Shown here: piece after piece, positions 1 to 8,607 of the stretch
How the letters are laid out: every line of letters begins with the position of its first letter
Position numbering within the stretch: position 1 is the first letter of the stretch
Source of the DNA: JANNSX01 sp046348995
Lineage (GTDB): Bacteria; Pseudomonadota; Alphaproteobacteria; Rhizobiales; Hyphomicrobiaceae
Assembly: GCA_046348995.1 (NCBI GenBank)
Contig: JAXMDB010000014.1
Location: 58,759 to 122,758 of the forward strand
DNA length: 64,000 nt
Reading direction: 5' to 3'
Position numbers and translations under genes: made by a program
Notes under the pieces: model-generated
What the model was told of the DNA's origin: nothing
The model's database searches: none
What the model saw: only the letters and a program-made list of their open reading frames with translations

Positions 1-288
1 AGCGAAGACCGAATAGGCATCGTTGTAGATCATGATGCCGTCTTCTCCCCACAAGGTCACGATCGGAATCGGGGAGCGCAAAATCAAGGCAACCGTGCTC
101 TTTAGACTCGCTGGCCATATCTCGGGGGGGCCGAGATGCGTCGACGACCAGTTGAATTCTGCGATGATTTCGGCGACCTCCCGCCCCCCGTCAGGAACGC
201 GAGGGGCGAGCTCTGTGTCTTTCGCATTGAGACATCCCCACCCGGAACTCGACCGTATCGAACGCGGCCGTGCTGGACGGGGTTCCAT
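1..288 (-). CDS. PAS-domain sensor protein (probable histidine kinase), N-terminal part only
   Basis: The minus strand is open from an ATG at 286-288 to the window edge, so only about 96 N-terminal residues are seen. From about residue 35 it reads PDGGREVAEIIAEFNW, then HLGPPEIWPASLKSTV, then TLWGEDGIMIYNDAYSV. This matches the opening of PAS-type sensor histidine kinases, which commonly start with a G-G-E-x-x-x-L-I-x-x-x-D-W stretch, a LGP-x-E-x-WP-x-SL motif and a first PAS domain with a YNDAY motif. The kinase part would lie left of the window, so histidine kinase is an inference and a diguanylate cyclase with the same PAS start is possible. The start is uncertain: no strong ribosome binding site is seen and an in-frame stop lies a little upstream. 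The gene reads in the same direction as hsdR. Confidence 0.65.
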   Translation of the reverse strand, partial: MEPRPARPRSIRSSSGWGCLNAKDTELAPRVPDGGREVAEIIAEFNWSSTHLGPPEIWPASLKSTVALILRSPIPIVTLWGEDGIMIYNDAYSVFA

Positions 289-636
289 CAATGCATGAGA
301 AAACTCACTTACAGCGGCATCCCGTGTCCAGGTTCGCAAAAGTCAGCACTGCCACCTGCCGCGTCTCGGCATGGTTACGGCTCAAAGGGGAAATTAGCGA
401 GGATGTTGGAAAGGCACGACTAGCTAGTCGTCTTTCGATGTCTTCCCCCCCGATCAAAGCCGAGGTCGGCTATCGCTCGAAGCAGACCTCTGAGCTTGCC
501 TCTGTCGATGTCGGCTTTCCGCTCATTGCAATGAAAGCCCCACCCGGTATCGGGGCGTGGCGGCCGCTCGTGTCATCGACGTCTGCTTCCCGCTCTAGGC
601 GGAAGTCACGGCCATTGGCCTCATTGGCTGAGGCGA
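289..636. other. Intergenic region, no gene recognised
   Basis: This 348-bp gap lies between the end of hsdR and the start of the PAS-protein gene. Frames open here have no recognisable protein features. It holds a perfect 16-bp palindrome ACGACTAGCTAGTCGT at 416-431 with no T-run, and loosely repeated segments around 440-600 (gatgtcttcc, gatgtcggct, gacgtctgct) that look like decayed repeat DNA. I see no convincing promoter or terminator. Confidence 0.4.
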
Positions 637-2979
637 CTACGCATCGTACAGCCGTCGCTGGAACCCGACGAAGGCGTCACGGATCTGGTTGATGCCTCCT
701 AACGCTCGCACGGCATCGTCGAGCGCCCGGTACTTCAGCGTCAGAAGCGCCGGCAGCTTGTCCTGATCGAGCTCGCCGACGCCCTCTCGAACGTACTGTG
801 AGAGCACGTAATCGAGAAAGGCGTGAAGTTTGTCGTCGTAGCTTGATAGAATCTCCGGTCGGTGCCGCTCGACGCGCTCGGATCGTGTGAGAGGCGGTAG
901 AGCAAAGGCGATGTAGGCAAGCACGTCGAAAACGTCACAGCGCTCAGCCGAGATTAGCTTCGCCATCTCCCTGAGCTGGTCCGCTGAAAACCCCTTCTCG
1001 GCAAGCCCCTCCAACAGCGCTCGACGTGTTTCGGGCGCCCCCCAAAGCCTGCGAAGCTCATCCTCATCCTTGAAGAGCATCGGCAGCTCGCCGAACAGCT
1101 TCTCGACAAACTGCGCCGCGGACATTGGCCTTCCGTCAGGGCTCCAGAAGCTCGTAACCGCCATGGACTGGATGAGCCGCTCCTTGCCGTCGGCAAGCTT
1201 GATGGTGATTTTCTCTGGCCGTGGCTGCGGGTCTATCGGCGGCTGTGGTGGCTCACCTAAGCCCTCCGGGCCTGGTGCCTCCTCGCCGCCACCGGGGGGT
1301 CGCGGCGTCACCGGCTCAGGCTCAAGCGGCTCGCCATCCCACTCGGGGTCGTTGAAGTGCTCGTAGGCTTTCACGAAGTCGAAGATCGTGAAGTAGTCCT
1401 TGCCGTCGTAGAGGCGCGTGCCGCGGCCTATGATCTGCTTGAACTCGATCATCGAGTTCACAGGCCGCATCAAGACAATGTTGCGGACGTTGCGCGCATC
1501 GACGCCGGTCGAGAGCTTCTGTGACGTCGTCAGGATAGTGGGGATCGTCTTCTCGTTATCCTGGAAGGCCTTGAGGCTCTGATCTCCGAGCGCGCCGTCG
1601 CGAGCGGTCACGCGGACGCAGTACCCAGGGTTAGTGCTCGTCTTCACCTGATTGATGAGGTCACGCACCGCCGCCGCGTGATCCTGAGTCGCACAGAAGA
1701 CAAGCGTCTTCTCGCGCTGATCGATCTCGCCCATGAAGATCTCGACACGCTTCCGCTCCCGAGCCTTGATCTCGATGATGCGGTTGAAATTGTCCTCGGT
1801 GTAGCGCCGGCCTTCCTCGGGCATGCCCGAGACCACCTCATCGTCGGGCGTCCACACATAGTCGTCGAGCGTCGTCGCGATCTGGCGCACCTTGAACGGT
1901 GTCAGATAGCCGTCGTTGATGCCTTCCTTCAGCGAATAGATGAAAACCGGATCGCCGAAATAGCGGTAGGTGTCGGCGTTGATGGTGCGCTTGGGCGTGG
2001 CGGTGAGGCCGAGTTGCACGGCGGGCGCGAAGTACTCGAGGATCTTGCGCCAATTGCTTTCGTCGTTCGCGCCGCCGCGATGGCACTCGTCGACGATGAT
2101 GAGGTCGAAGAAATCAGGCGGGTAGTCGCCAAAGCTCGGCGCGGGGTTTCCTTCGGCATCCTTGCCGGTCATGAAGGTCTGGAAGATCGTGAAGAAAATG
2201 CTGCCATTCTTGGGAACGCGCCCCTTGGTACGGATGATCTCGGGATCGATGCGGACGAGCGCATCCTCGGGAAACGCCGTGAAGGATAGGTAGGCTTGGT
2301 TGGCGAGCGTGTTGCGATCGGCCAGGAACAGGATGCGCGGCTGGCGAGCCGGATCGCCCTCGCGCTTCCAGTCCTTGAGGTCCCAGCGACTGTGAAACAG
2401 CTTCCAGGCGATCTGGAAGGCGATCGAGGTTTTGCCCGTGCCGGTGGCGAGCGTGAGGAGGATGCGATCGCGGCCATGGGCGATGGCGTCAAGGGTGCGG
2501 CGGATCGCGATTTCCTGGTAGTAGCGCGGCTGCCAGCGGCCACCCTCAGCTTCGAAAGGAATTTTGGCAAACCGGTCGCGCCAATGATTGGCCTCCGCGA
2601 AGGTGAGGGCCCAGAGCTCGTCGGGCGATGGGAAGGCTGGAACGTCGGCTTCCTGGCCGGATCTCATGTCGATCTGATAGACGCCGCGCCCGTTGCTCGC
2701 GAAGGCGAAGCGAACCTGGAGCTTCTCGGCATAGTCCTTCGCCTGACCGACGCCTTCGCCCAACGCGGCGTCACGCTTCTTGGCCTCGAGGACGCCGAGC
2801 TTCTGGTTCTTGTAGAGGAGCACGTAGTCGCACGAGAGGCCTCGAGCTCGACGGCCCTGACCTTGAAGGCGGCCGAGTGTGATGACCTCGCGCGCAACCC
2901 GGCTGCCTTCGACGACACCCCAGCCCGCGGCTTTGAGGGCGGGGTCGATCAGCTCCGCGCGGGTCTCGGCCTCGTTCAA
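637..2979 (-). CDS. hsdR: Type I restriction enzyme, restriction subunit HsdR (EcoEI-like)
   Basis: This is the ATP-dependent translocase and endonuclease subunit of a type I restriction-modification complex, which acts with HsdM and HsdS. The 780-residue protein has an N-terminal nuclease core (Asp51, then Glu65-x-Lys67 in GVLEAKK), a Walker A motif ATGTGKT at about 178-184 and a DEAD-like box DECH at about 297-300. An SF2 helicase motif VI region reads QIIGRGTRLYDGKDYF, and a C-terminal helical domain follows a proline-rich linker near 555-590. The length fits the EcoEI-type subfamily. The start overlaps the hsdS stop by 4 bp (ATGA), which implies translational coupling. The reading frame is intact, but hsdM upstream is broken by an insertion sequence. 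Its expression is therefore probably reduced, and it has no methyltransferase partner encoded here. Confidence 0.95.
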   Translation of the reverse strand: MNEAETRAELIDPALKAAGWGVVEGSRVAREVITLGRLQGQGRRARGLSCDYVLLYKNQKLGVLEAKKRDAALGEGVGQAKDYAEKLQVRFAFASNGRGVYQIDMRSGQEADVPAFPSPDELWALTFAEANHWRDRFAKIPFEAEGGRWQPRYYQEIAIRRTLDAIAHGRDRILLTLATGTGKTSIAFQIAWKLFHSRWDLKDWKREGDPARQPRILFLADRNTLANQAYLSFTAFPEDALVRIDPEIIRTKGRVPKNGSIFFTIFQTFMTGKDAEGNPAPSFGDYPPDFFDLIIVDECHRGGANDESNWRKILEYFAPAVQLGLTATPKRTINADTYRYFGDPVFIYSLKEGINDGYLTPFKVRQIATTLDDYVWTPDDEVVSGMPEEGRRYTEDNFNRIIEIKARERKRVEIFMGEIDQREKTLVFCATQDHAAAVRDLINQVKTSTNPGYCVRVTARDGALGDQSLKAFQDNEKTIPTILTTSQKLSTGVDARNVRNIVLMRPVNSMIEFKQIIGRGTRLYDGKDYFTIFDFVKAYEHFNDPEWDGEPLEPEPVTPRPPGGGEEAPGPEGLGEPPQPPIDPQPRPEKITIKLADGKERLIQSMAVTSFWSPDGRPMSAAQFVEKLFGELPMLFKDEDELRRLWGAPETRRALLEGLAEKGFSADQLREMAKLISAERCDVFDVLAYIAFALPPLTRSERVERHRPEILSSYDDKLHAFLDYVLSQYVREGVGELDQDKLPALLTLKYRALDDAVRALGGINQIRDAFVGFQRRLYDA

Positions 2980-4217
2980 GCGGCGGCCCCGGTTAGCCCC
3001 GACAGATGTCCTGAAAAGGCTTGCGCTAAAATTGATTGCCTCAGTTCGCGAAGAGCCAAAAGCTTCCGCGTGTAGGCATCCTCAGCCGAACGACACCCCC
3101 CTAGAGCTTCCCTGAGAGTTTCGACTACTTTTTGTTGTTCCGTTAGCGAAGGCGTTGGCACGGGAAGATTGCGCAAATCTTCAATGTTTATTCCGGTGTA
3201 AGCTACACCTTTGAGCACGCCGGACAACCATCGTTGACTGGATCGGCTGCCAACGCAATACGCGACGAAATCAGCCACGGCCTGCGACGGTTCTAAAGGA
3301 ACTACGGCGACTTCGCGTGAGACGTTCCAGCCTGCCATATGCGACGCGGAAACAGCGACACCACCGAGACTGCCGCGAACGTTAACGAGCACCTCACCGC
3401 CGGACAGAACGGTGCGCCTGTAGTCATGAGATAGTGCAGGTGAAATTCTCTTCATGCCATCTTCGTCAATGTGGAGCCAGCGTACGTTGCTTGTTCTCAG
3501 GCACGGTACTCCGTCCTCATAATGCTCGCCGAGCTTGATCACTCCATAGGTGATCACACGATCTGATTTGCAGAGGTCGGCGAGCGGGCGCGCGGGTGAC
3601 GCAGCCGCCACTTGACGGCAGGTGGTTTCTAGGTGAGCGTCGAACAACTCCCGCGCGTTCGCAATATTCTTCTCCGTATTGGCGATAGCCTTGTCGATGC
3701 CCTCGAACGCCTCATCGAGAATGGCAACGATGCGCTTCTGCTCGGGGAGTGGTGGCACGGGAATGTTGAGGCCCTGAACATACTCTAGAGGGACTCGCTT
3801 GTGACCGACTGCGCCAGTCATCAAGCGCGCACCGTTGTCTCTGATTGATTGTTGGGAAAGAAAATAGAAGAGAAACTCAGGAAGTAGACTTGGACCACAT
3901 CTCAAAACGTGAAACTCGCTTGATCCGAAACCGACGCCGTTCTCAAGGCCGGTGGCGATTCCGAGCTTTCCATTTTCAAAGCAAGGTGTGATCTTCGCCA
4001 GCAACACATCTCTCTCAGCGAAGTATGTGTACCCGCCGTACACCTCGCCCAGGGATCTTGTGCCGTTCGATTGGATCGACTTTTGGCAGATACCAAGTTG
4101 CTCCATTGGAACAAATGAGACCTGAGCATCAACGGAAAGTTTCTGCCTGACCTCGCGCTTGGGCGGATTCAGGTCGCAAACCTCTGCGAGTGGTCGCGTC
4201 GTCCACCTCTCCATCAC
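2976..4217 (-). CDS. hsdS: Type I restriction-modification specificity subunit HsdS
   Basis: This is the DNA-recognition subunit of the type I complex. The 413-residue protein has two target-recognition halves, each followed by a spacer helix: PVPPLPEQKRIVAILDEAFE at about 160-185 after the first, and PTPSLTEQQKVVETLREAL near 360-380 after the second. That two-TRD, two-spacer plan is diagnostic of HsdS. The N-terminus reads WTTRPLAEVCDLNPPK, typical of a first TRD. It overlaps hsdM (stop at 4214) and hsdR (start 2979) by 4 bp each. The frame is intact. The target sequence cannot be read from the protein alone. Confidence 0.94.
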   Translation of the reverse strand: MMERWTTRPLAEVCDLNPPKREVRQKLSVDAQVSFVPMEQLGICQKSIQSNGTRSLGEVYGGYTYFAERDVLLAKITPCFENGKLGIATGLENGVGFGSSEFHVLRCGPSLLPEFLFYFLSQQSIRDNGARLMTGAVGHKRVPLEYVQGLNIPVPPLPEQKRIVAILDEAFEGIDKAIANTEKNIANARELFDAHLETTCRQVAAASPARPLADLCKSDRVITYGVIKLGEHYEDGVPCLRTSNVRWLHIDEDGMKRISPALSHDYRRTVLSGGEVLVNVRGSLGGVAVSASHMAGWNVSREVAVVPLEPSQAVADFVAYCVGSRSSQRWLSGVLKGVAYTGINIEDLRNLPVPTPSLTEQQKVVETLREALGGCRSAEDAYTRKLLALRELRQSILAQAFSGHLSGLTGAAA

Positions 4218-4807
4218 AGCATCTCCCTGATGCCGTCGAGAATTTCGGCGGTCTCGGCGTCGAGCGCGGCGATCTCCGCCAAAATCTCCTTCGGATCACG
4301 GAGCGCCGCTTCCTCGGCCTTGTTCGGGTTCTTGACGGAGAGGTCCGATGTCGCCTCGTCCACGTCGTCCATGTCGATGGACCATGACTTCTCGCTGTCG
4401 GCCTTGGTCGCCTGCAGGGCCACGAATTCCTTCAGGTCGTCATCATTGAGCGCGGAGGTTTTGCCCATGCTGCGGCCGGGGTCGAGCTGGTAGAACCAGA
4501 CCTTGCGCGTCGCTTCGCCCTTCTCGAAGAACAGTACCACCGTCTTGACACCCGCGCCTTGGAACGTACCTGACGGACAATCCAAGATGGTGTGGAGGTT
4601 GCAGCCCTCCAACAGCTCTTTTCGAAGCGAGCGCGACGCGTTGTCGGAGTTGGACAGGAACGTGTTCTTGATGACGATGGCGGCGCGTCCGCCGGCCCTC
4701 AGCGACTTCATGAAATGCTGCAGGAACAGGAACGCCGTCTCGCCCGTCTTTACAGGAAAGTTCTGCTGAATCTCCTTGCGCTCCTTGCCGCCGAAGGGCG
4801 GGTTAGC
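4214..4807 (-). pseudogene. hsdM: hsdM, 3' fragment (C-terminal part of the type I methyltransferase)
   Basis: This is the distal fragment of hsdM, separated from its 5' part by the IS481-family element. Read from the insertion point it begins AN-PPFGGKERKEIQQNF, which is the second half of the N6-adenine methyltransferase NPPF motif, and continues through the motif that reads GGRAAIVIKNTFLSN. Its C-terminal helix runs into the hsdS start (ATGA overlap). An internal ATG at 4711 gives an open frame of 165 residues, but that product would lack the SAM-binding half and the NPPF motif. Removing the element and one copy of GTTAGC restores the frame DIILAN-PPFGG exactly, so no other lesion is needed to explain the loss. 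Confidence 0.93.
4802..4807. repeat. Target-site duplication, left copy (GTTAGC)
   Basis: This 6-bp direct repeat abuts the left inverted repeat of the IS481-family element. The identical GTTAGC lies at 5844-5849 next to the right inverted repeat. In hsdM orientation it reads GCTAAC, the Ala-Asn codons before PPF. Confidence 0.9.
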
Positions 4808-4830
4808 TGTGATGTTACAGGAGGTTGTCC
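4808..4830 (+). repeat. Left terminal inverted repeat of the IS481-family element
   Basis: It begins TGTGATGTTACAG and ends GAGGTTGTCC. It pairs with 5821-5843 on the opposite strand with four mismatches, all in the outer half. Confidence 0.88.
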
Positions 4831-4891
4831 ATTCGGTTCGGTCCGGAGAGACTGAGGTTGCGAGACTTCAGCGATCACCGGGGAGAGCCGA

Positions 4892-5848
4892 ATGGACGTC
4901 CACAAGAATGCCCGCCTGACGCCGCGAGGTCGAGAGGAGATGGTGCGCGCCGTCGTGGAGCAGGGATTGACCCCAGCCCAGGCCGCGCGCCGCTTCATGA
5001 CCACCGCCAAGACCGTCAGGACGTGGGTGGATCGCTATCGCAAGCAGGGCGTCACCGGCCTCCGCGACCGATCCAGCAGACCCCACTCGTCGCCGCGCCG
5101 GACCCCGGCCGCCATATGCCAGGCCGCCGAAACCCTACGTCGGCAGCGCCACACGCAATGCCATATCGCCTCCGCGCTCGGTCTGTCGCTGGCGACCGTC
5201 TCTCGTCTCATGGCAGCACGCGGCCTCGGCCGGCTCGCCGCGATCGAGCCGACTGAACCCCGACCTCGCTACGAGCGCGAAACGCCCGGCGAGCTCATTC
5301 ACATCGATATCAAAAAGCTCGGTAAATTCTGGAAAACCGGCTTCCGTATCACCGGCCGCAAGACCGGTCACAAGCGCAGCGACGGCGCCGGCTACGAGTT
5401 CGCTCACGTCGCCATCGACGATCACTCGCGCATCGCACGCATCGATCTGCTACCCGACGAGCGAAAGGAAAGCGCCGTCCTCTGCCTCGAAAGAACCGTC
5501 GCCTATTTCGAGCGCCTCGGCATCCGCGTCGAACGTGTCATGACCGACAACGGCTCGTGCTACCGGTCGAGAGCCTTCGCCAATGCCTGCCGCGCACTCG
5601 GCATCCGGCACATCATGACAAAGCCCTATACGCCGCAAACCAACGGCAAAGCCGAGCGCTTCATCCAAACCGCGCTGCGCGAATGGGCCTACGCTACCGC
5701 TTTCGAAACCTCAGACGAGCGCAAGGCCGCACTGCCGGAATGGCTGCATCGCTACAACTGGCACAGACCACATGCCAGCCTCGACAAAAAACCACCCATC
5801 AGCCGAATCCGACTGACCCAGGACAACCTCTTGCAACTCCACAGTTAG
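4892..5848 (+). CDS. IS481-family transposase
   Basis: This 318-residue DDE transposase catalyses cut/join of the element ends. Residues 1-60 form a helix-turn-helix (LTPAQAARRF...TVRTWVDRYR) and a second HTH-like stretch lies near 90-112. The catalytic triad is D139 (IHIDIKKLG), D219 (MTDNGS) and E255 (TNGKAERF), with 35 residues between the last Asp and the Glu, as expected for the retroviral-integrase fold. The ATG at 4892 follows a good Shine-Dalgarno (GGGGAGAG). The stop codon TAG (5846-5848) lies entirely outside the element, in the duplicated target: the last IS base joins the target GT to make AGT, then TAG. The end of the protein therefore depends on the insertion site. Confidence 0.96.
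   Translation: MDVHKNARLTPRGREEMVRAVVEQGLTPAQAARRFMTTAKTVRTWVDRYRKQGVTGLRDRSSRPHSSPRRTPAAICQAAETLRRQRHTQCHIASALGLSLATVSRLMAARGLGRLAAIEPTEPRPRYERETPGELIHIDIKKLGKFWKTGFRITGRKTGHKRSDGAGYEFAHVAIDDHSRIARIDLLPDERKESAVLCLERTVAYFERLGIRVERVMTDNGSCYRSRAFANACRALGIRHIMTKPYTPQTNGKAERFIQTALREWAYATAFETSDERKAALPEWLHRYNWHRPHASLDKKPPISRIRLTQDNLLQLHS
5821..5843 (-). repeat. Right terminal inverted repeat of the IS481-family element
   Basis: This is the inverted partner of 4808-4830. Its reverse complement begins TGTGGAGTTGCAAG and ends GAGGTTGTCC. It lies inside the 3' end of the transposase gene. Confidence 0.88.
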
Positions 5849-5849
5849 C
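5844..5849. repeat. Target-site duplication, right copy (GTTAGC)
   Basis: This is the second copy of the 6-bp duplication. It supplies the transposase stop codon (TAG at 5846-5848). Confidence 0.9.
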
Positions 5850-6707
5850 GAGGATGATGTCGAAGCGATCTCTGTCCTGCAGATCGGCGATGTTCTCGGC
5901 CAGGGTGTTGGTATGCACGATATTGGGCGCCTCGATGCCGTGCAGGATCATGTTCATGATGCCGATAACGTAGGCGAGGCTCTTCTTCTCCTTGCCGTAG
6001 AAGGTGTTTTCCTGAAGCGTCGCAAGCTCGCCCGTCGTGAGCTCGCCGGCACGCAGATAGTCGTGCGCCTCGCACAGAAAGCCAGCCGACCCGCAAGCGC
6101 CGTCGTAGATGCGCTCGCCGATCCGCGGCTTGATCACCTGGATCATCGCGCGAATGAGGGGACGGGGCGTGTAGTACTCGCCGCCGTTCCGGCCGGCGTT
6201 GCCCATCTTCTTGATGCGGCTCTCGTAGAGCGACGACAGCTCGTGCTTCTCGGCCTGCGAGCGAAAGCGAAGCGCGTCCAGCAGCTCGAGCGCCTCCCGG
6301 AGCGAGTAGCCGCTCGTGAACTTGTTTTTGATCTCGCCGAAGATCTCGCCGATCTTGTATTCAATCGTGGCCGGGCCTGTGGCCCGTTGCTTGAATCCTT
6401 GGAGATAGGGAAAGAGCCTCCGATTGACGAAGTCGACGAGGTCGTCGCCCGTCATGGCCGTGTCGTGGTCGAGGGTGCCATCGGCGGACTTGGGTGCCGC
6501 CCATGCGACCCAGCGATAGGGCTCGTCGATCACGTATCGGTAGTTTCGGCCGGCAAGCGCCGCACGGGCGGCGCGCTCCTGCTCGAGGTCATCGAGGTAC
6601 TTCAGGAACAGCATCCAGGACGTTTGCTCGACGTAGTCGAGCTCGGTCGTGCAGCCGGCCTCTTTCCGGAGCACATCGTCGATGTTTTTGAACGTCTGCT
6701 CGAACAT
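5844..6707 (-). pseudogene. hsdM: hsdM, 5' fragment (N-terminal part of the type I methyltransferase)
   Basis: This is the promoter-proximal part of the type I modification subunit, first gene of the hsd operon. It opens MFEQTFKNIDDVLRKEAG, the start of the HsdM N-terminal helical domain. It continues to the SAM-binding motif region YDGACGSAGFL and stops at DRFDIILAN, where the NPPF catalytic motif should follow. After that it reads into IS sequence. I chose the ATG at 6707 over the one at 6731 because AGGGGG lies four bases upstream and the homology begins there. A truncated protein from this fragment could bind SAM but lacks the catalytic motif, so neither modification nor restriction by this system is expected. 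Confidence 0.93.
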
Positions 6708-6818
6708 GCGTCCCCCTGGCGATCTCAGCACCGGTCTGGCCGAGATTATACGTGACTCGCGGGCTTCATAGCGACGCCCGAATCAGTCGCCAGACCTCAA
6801 TCAGCGGAGGTCAAGATC

Positions 6819-7733
6819 ATGTCTGAACTGACGACTGTGGACAAAGACCGGCGGCGAGACGAGTTGTTCGAAGAGCTAAGCATGGGGCGGCTCACCCCCG
6901 AAGCCGCCGAACGGATCGCGCGCGAGGAGGGGCTCGAGCCTCTGCAGCATGTCCCTGGCCCAACTGAATTTGACCCCGAGAATGAGGCTTGGTGGACCCT
7001 GCCGATGGTGGTGGCGTGGATCGTGTGGCGCACGATTGATCGTGTGCGCAGTCAGTTCGATCCCTATCGTGCGGCCGCTCCTTATTGGAGGACGAAGCTT
7101 GTGCGTCACCTGGTGACGCAAGAGGTCGTTTCAGAGGACGGATGGTGGCTCGATTACGCTAAGCCGGCGTCGACGCTCGGGCTCGTGCTCTGCGAGGCCT
7201 GGGAGAAGTACCAGGTCGAGACCGGCTGGAGAAAAACGACCGTGCTCAAAGCGCTACCCGATTTCTCGGCCAAGGCCAGCATGGGACGCGTCCGAACGGT
7301 GGGGATGAGTGTAGCGGACGTTCGCGTCGTGGAGATCCCCTCCTTCGAGTGGTGTTACCTCCAGATTGGAGAGGCCAAGGACCGAGACGAAATCCGATAC
7401 GAGCACGACCATAGCGCTCAGTACACTCTCGTTCGAGTTTTGCGGAAAGACGTGATGAAGTGCTGGCGCAGAAGTGAAGCGAGTTCAGATGCACGTCGTG
7501 ACGCCTATCAGCGGTGCAAAGATTGGTTGCTGGAAGAGATGCGGGCGCATCCGGGCGAGCCCACCTGGACCAAAAAGGCAGCAACAAAGATTGCGAAGCA
7601 GAAGTTTGGAGTGGCCAGGGATGGCTTCTTCGTCATCTGGTCTGAGTCCGCTGTGACTGCTGGCGCGCTAGCTTGGACGTACCCTGGTCGGCGCCCAAAG
7701 AAACGTACGGCGGGAATCAGACCGAAAAAATGA
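6819..7733 (+). CDS. Hypothetical protein, mobile-element associated
   Basis: The function is not recognised. This 304-residue soluble protein starts at an ATG after AGCGGAGGTCAAGATC, a fair ribosome binding site. Residues 55-80 form an aromatic helix (WWTLPMVVAWIVWRTIDRVR). The C-terminal part (about 235-275) has a small helical unit ending FGVARDGFFVIWSES and a basic tail (GRRPKKRTAGIRPKK). From memory, proteins with a similar WIVWRxxDxVR helix and a C-terminal helical unit recur next to integrases and HTH genes in rhizobial islands. It is divergent from hsdM across a 111-bp gap that should hold both promoters. It could be regulatory or a recombination accessory, but nothing in the sequence decides this. 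Confidence 0.75.
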   Translation: MSELTTVDKDRRRDELFEELSMGRLTPEAAERIAREEGLEPLQHVPGPTEFDPENEAWWTLPMVVAWIVWRTIDRVRSQFDPYRAAAPYWRTKLVRHLVTQEVVSEDGWWLDYAKPASTLGLVLCEAWEKYQVETGWRKTTVLKALPDFSAKASMGRVRTVGMSVADVRVVEIPSFEWCYLQIGEAKDRDEIRYEHDHSAQYTLVRVLRKDVMKCWRRSEASSDARRDAYQRCKDWLLEEMRAHPGEPTWTKKAATKIAKQKFGVARDGFFVIWSESAVTAGALAWTYPGRRPKKRTAGIRPKK

Positions 7734-7822
7734 AACGCCCGTGAGTTTTATACTGCTCGGTATGTTCCGATCTTGCTGGCACCAGCCGGGACCTTCCCGG
7801 CGATTCACGGAGCGCCAGCACA

Positions 7823-8041
7823 ATGCCAGAACCCACCAAATCCTCCCGTCGTATGCTGCGAACGAAGGAGGCTGCTGAATACTGCGGCTCATCCTCCTCG
7901 ACCTTCGAGAAGCTTAGGCTCTCAGGCGGTGGCCCGCGATACGTCAAGATCGGCCGCCGAGTCGTCTACGATCCCGCTGATCTAGATGCCTGGCTCGAGT
8001 CCAAGCGCCGTCGCTCCACGTCTGATCGTGGAGAGCTGTGA
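7823..8041 (+). CDS. Excisionase-like small HTH DNA-binding protein
   Basis: This 72-residue protein has a MerR/excisionase-type winged helix (HTH_17 style): RMLRTKEAAEYCGSSSSTFE, then GPRYVKIGRRVVYDPADLDAWLES. Such AlpA/Xis-like proteins steer integrase toward excision or activate integrase expression. It lies in the same island as the tyrosine integrase (9758-11002), which supports an excision role, though a purely transcriptional role is possible. Its stop overlaps the start of the next gene (8041), suggesting a two-gene unit. An extended upstream region (7734-7822) with AT-rich patches likely carries the promoter. Confidence 0.82.
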   Translation: MPEPTKSSRRMLRTKEAAEYCGSSSSTFEKLRLSGGGPRYVKIGRRVVYDPADLDAWLESKRRRSTSDRGEL

Positions 8042-8418
8042 TGGAAACCGAGGCGGACATCACACGCCGTCGGCACGTCAACAGCCGGAGGTTCTCGTGG
8101 CATGAACACTTGCTGCGAGATCCTGGCGTAAACAAACGGCCGAATGCGCTCGTGATCGCCGGCCACCTCATGCACAGGTTCCGGCCCGACCTCGGCTACG
8201 CAGAAGTCTCTCACGGGGAGGTGGCACGTCTCTTCTACATGCCTGTAGCCTCCTCGAAGAGATCGATGAAATTTCTCATCGATCGCGGCTGGGTCATCGT
8301 TGTCGATCAATGGAAGCCCGGAGCTGGTCATCGCGCCAATCGTTACGCGTTCGGCAATGGGCCCGAGGGATTGTCGCTCGCCGACCATGAGCCCGGTATC
8401 TACGATGAGACCGTATGA
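8041..8418 (+). CDS. Putative winged-helix protein, replication/regulation type
   Basis: This 125-residue protein is coupled to the excisionase-like gene by overlapping stop and start; a GTG at 8038 is an alternative start. The middle reads YAEVSHGEVARLFYMPVASS then KRSMKFLIDRGWVIVVDQWK, which looks like a winged helix: helix-turn-helix, then a beta wing. Similar small wHTH proteins sit beside integrases in alphaproteobacterial islands and are often annotated as HTH or replication-initiator-like. No catalytic residues are evident. The direct DNA target is unknown, but a cluster of CTGTAG repeats lies 73 bp downstream. Confidence 0.65.
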   Translation: METEADITRRRHVNSRRFSWHEHLLRDPGVNKRPNALVIAGHLMHRFRPDLGYAEVSHGEVARLFYMPVASSKRSMKFLIDRGWVIVVDQWKPGAGHRANRYAFGNGPEGLSLADHEPGIYDETV

Positions 8419-8490
8419 ACGGGCTCTTCAGCGTACCGGTTTGGTATCGTGAGCAACCCTGTGGCGGGCTCGCGGCTGGGCCCCCTTCTT

Positions 8491-8516
8491 CTGTAGGTGC
8501 TGTAGGACTGCTGTAG
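8491..8516 (+). repeat. Three CTGTAG direct repeats
   Basis: CTGTAG occurs at 8491, 8500 and 8511, spaced 9 and 11 bp, next to the AT-rich patch. About one helical turn apart, they could be binding sites for one of the two upstream HTH proteins. The motif is only 6 bp, so chance is possible. Confidence 0.3.
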
Positions 8517-8607
8517 TGGGTTTTCAGGAAAAGATGAACTGAAGCGAAAACGAAATTATTAGCCAGCCAGCCCGCCTCTTTTTTTTGGAGGCAGTGGAGC
8601 TTCGGGG

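Larger units (their letters stand above)
4808..5843 (+). mobile_element. IS481-family insertion sequence interrupting hsdM
   Basis: The 1036-bp element has imperfect 23-bp terminal inverted repeats at 4808-4830 and 5821-5843. They match at 19 of 23 positions and share an exact inner block GAGGTTGTCC. It is flanked by the direct repeat GTTAGC (4802-4807 and 5844-5849). It carries a single DDE transposase on the plus strand, opposite to the hsd operon. The clean ends, intact transposase and intact target duplication indicate a fairly recent insertion. IS481 elements typically have one transposase gene and short target duplications, which fits. Confidence 0.95.

Noticed and set aside
416..431. 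Terminator for hsdR at the 16-bp palindrome
   Set aside because: It lies over 200 bp beyond the hsdR stop, has no loop other than the palindrome centre and no T-run.
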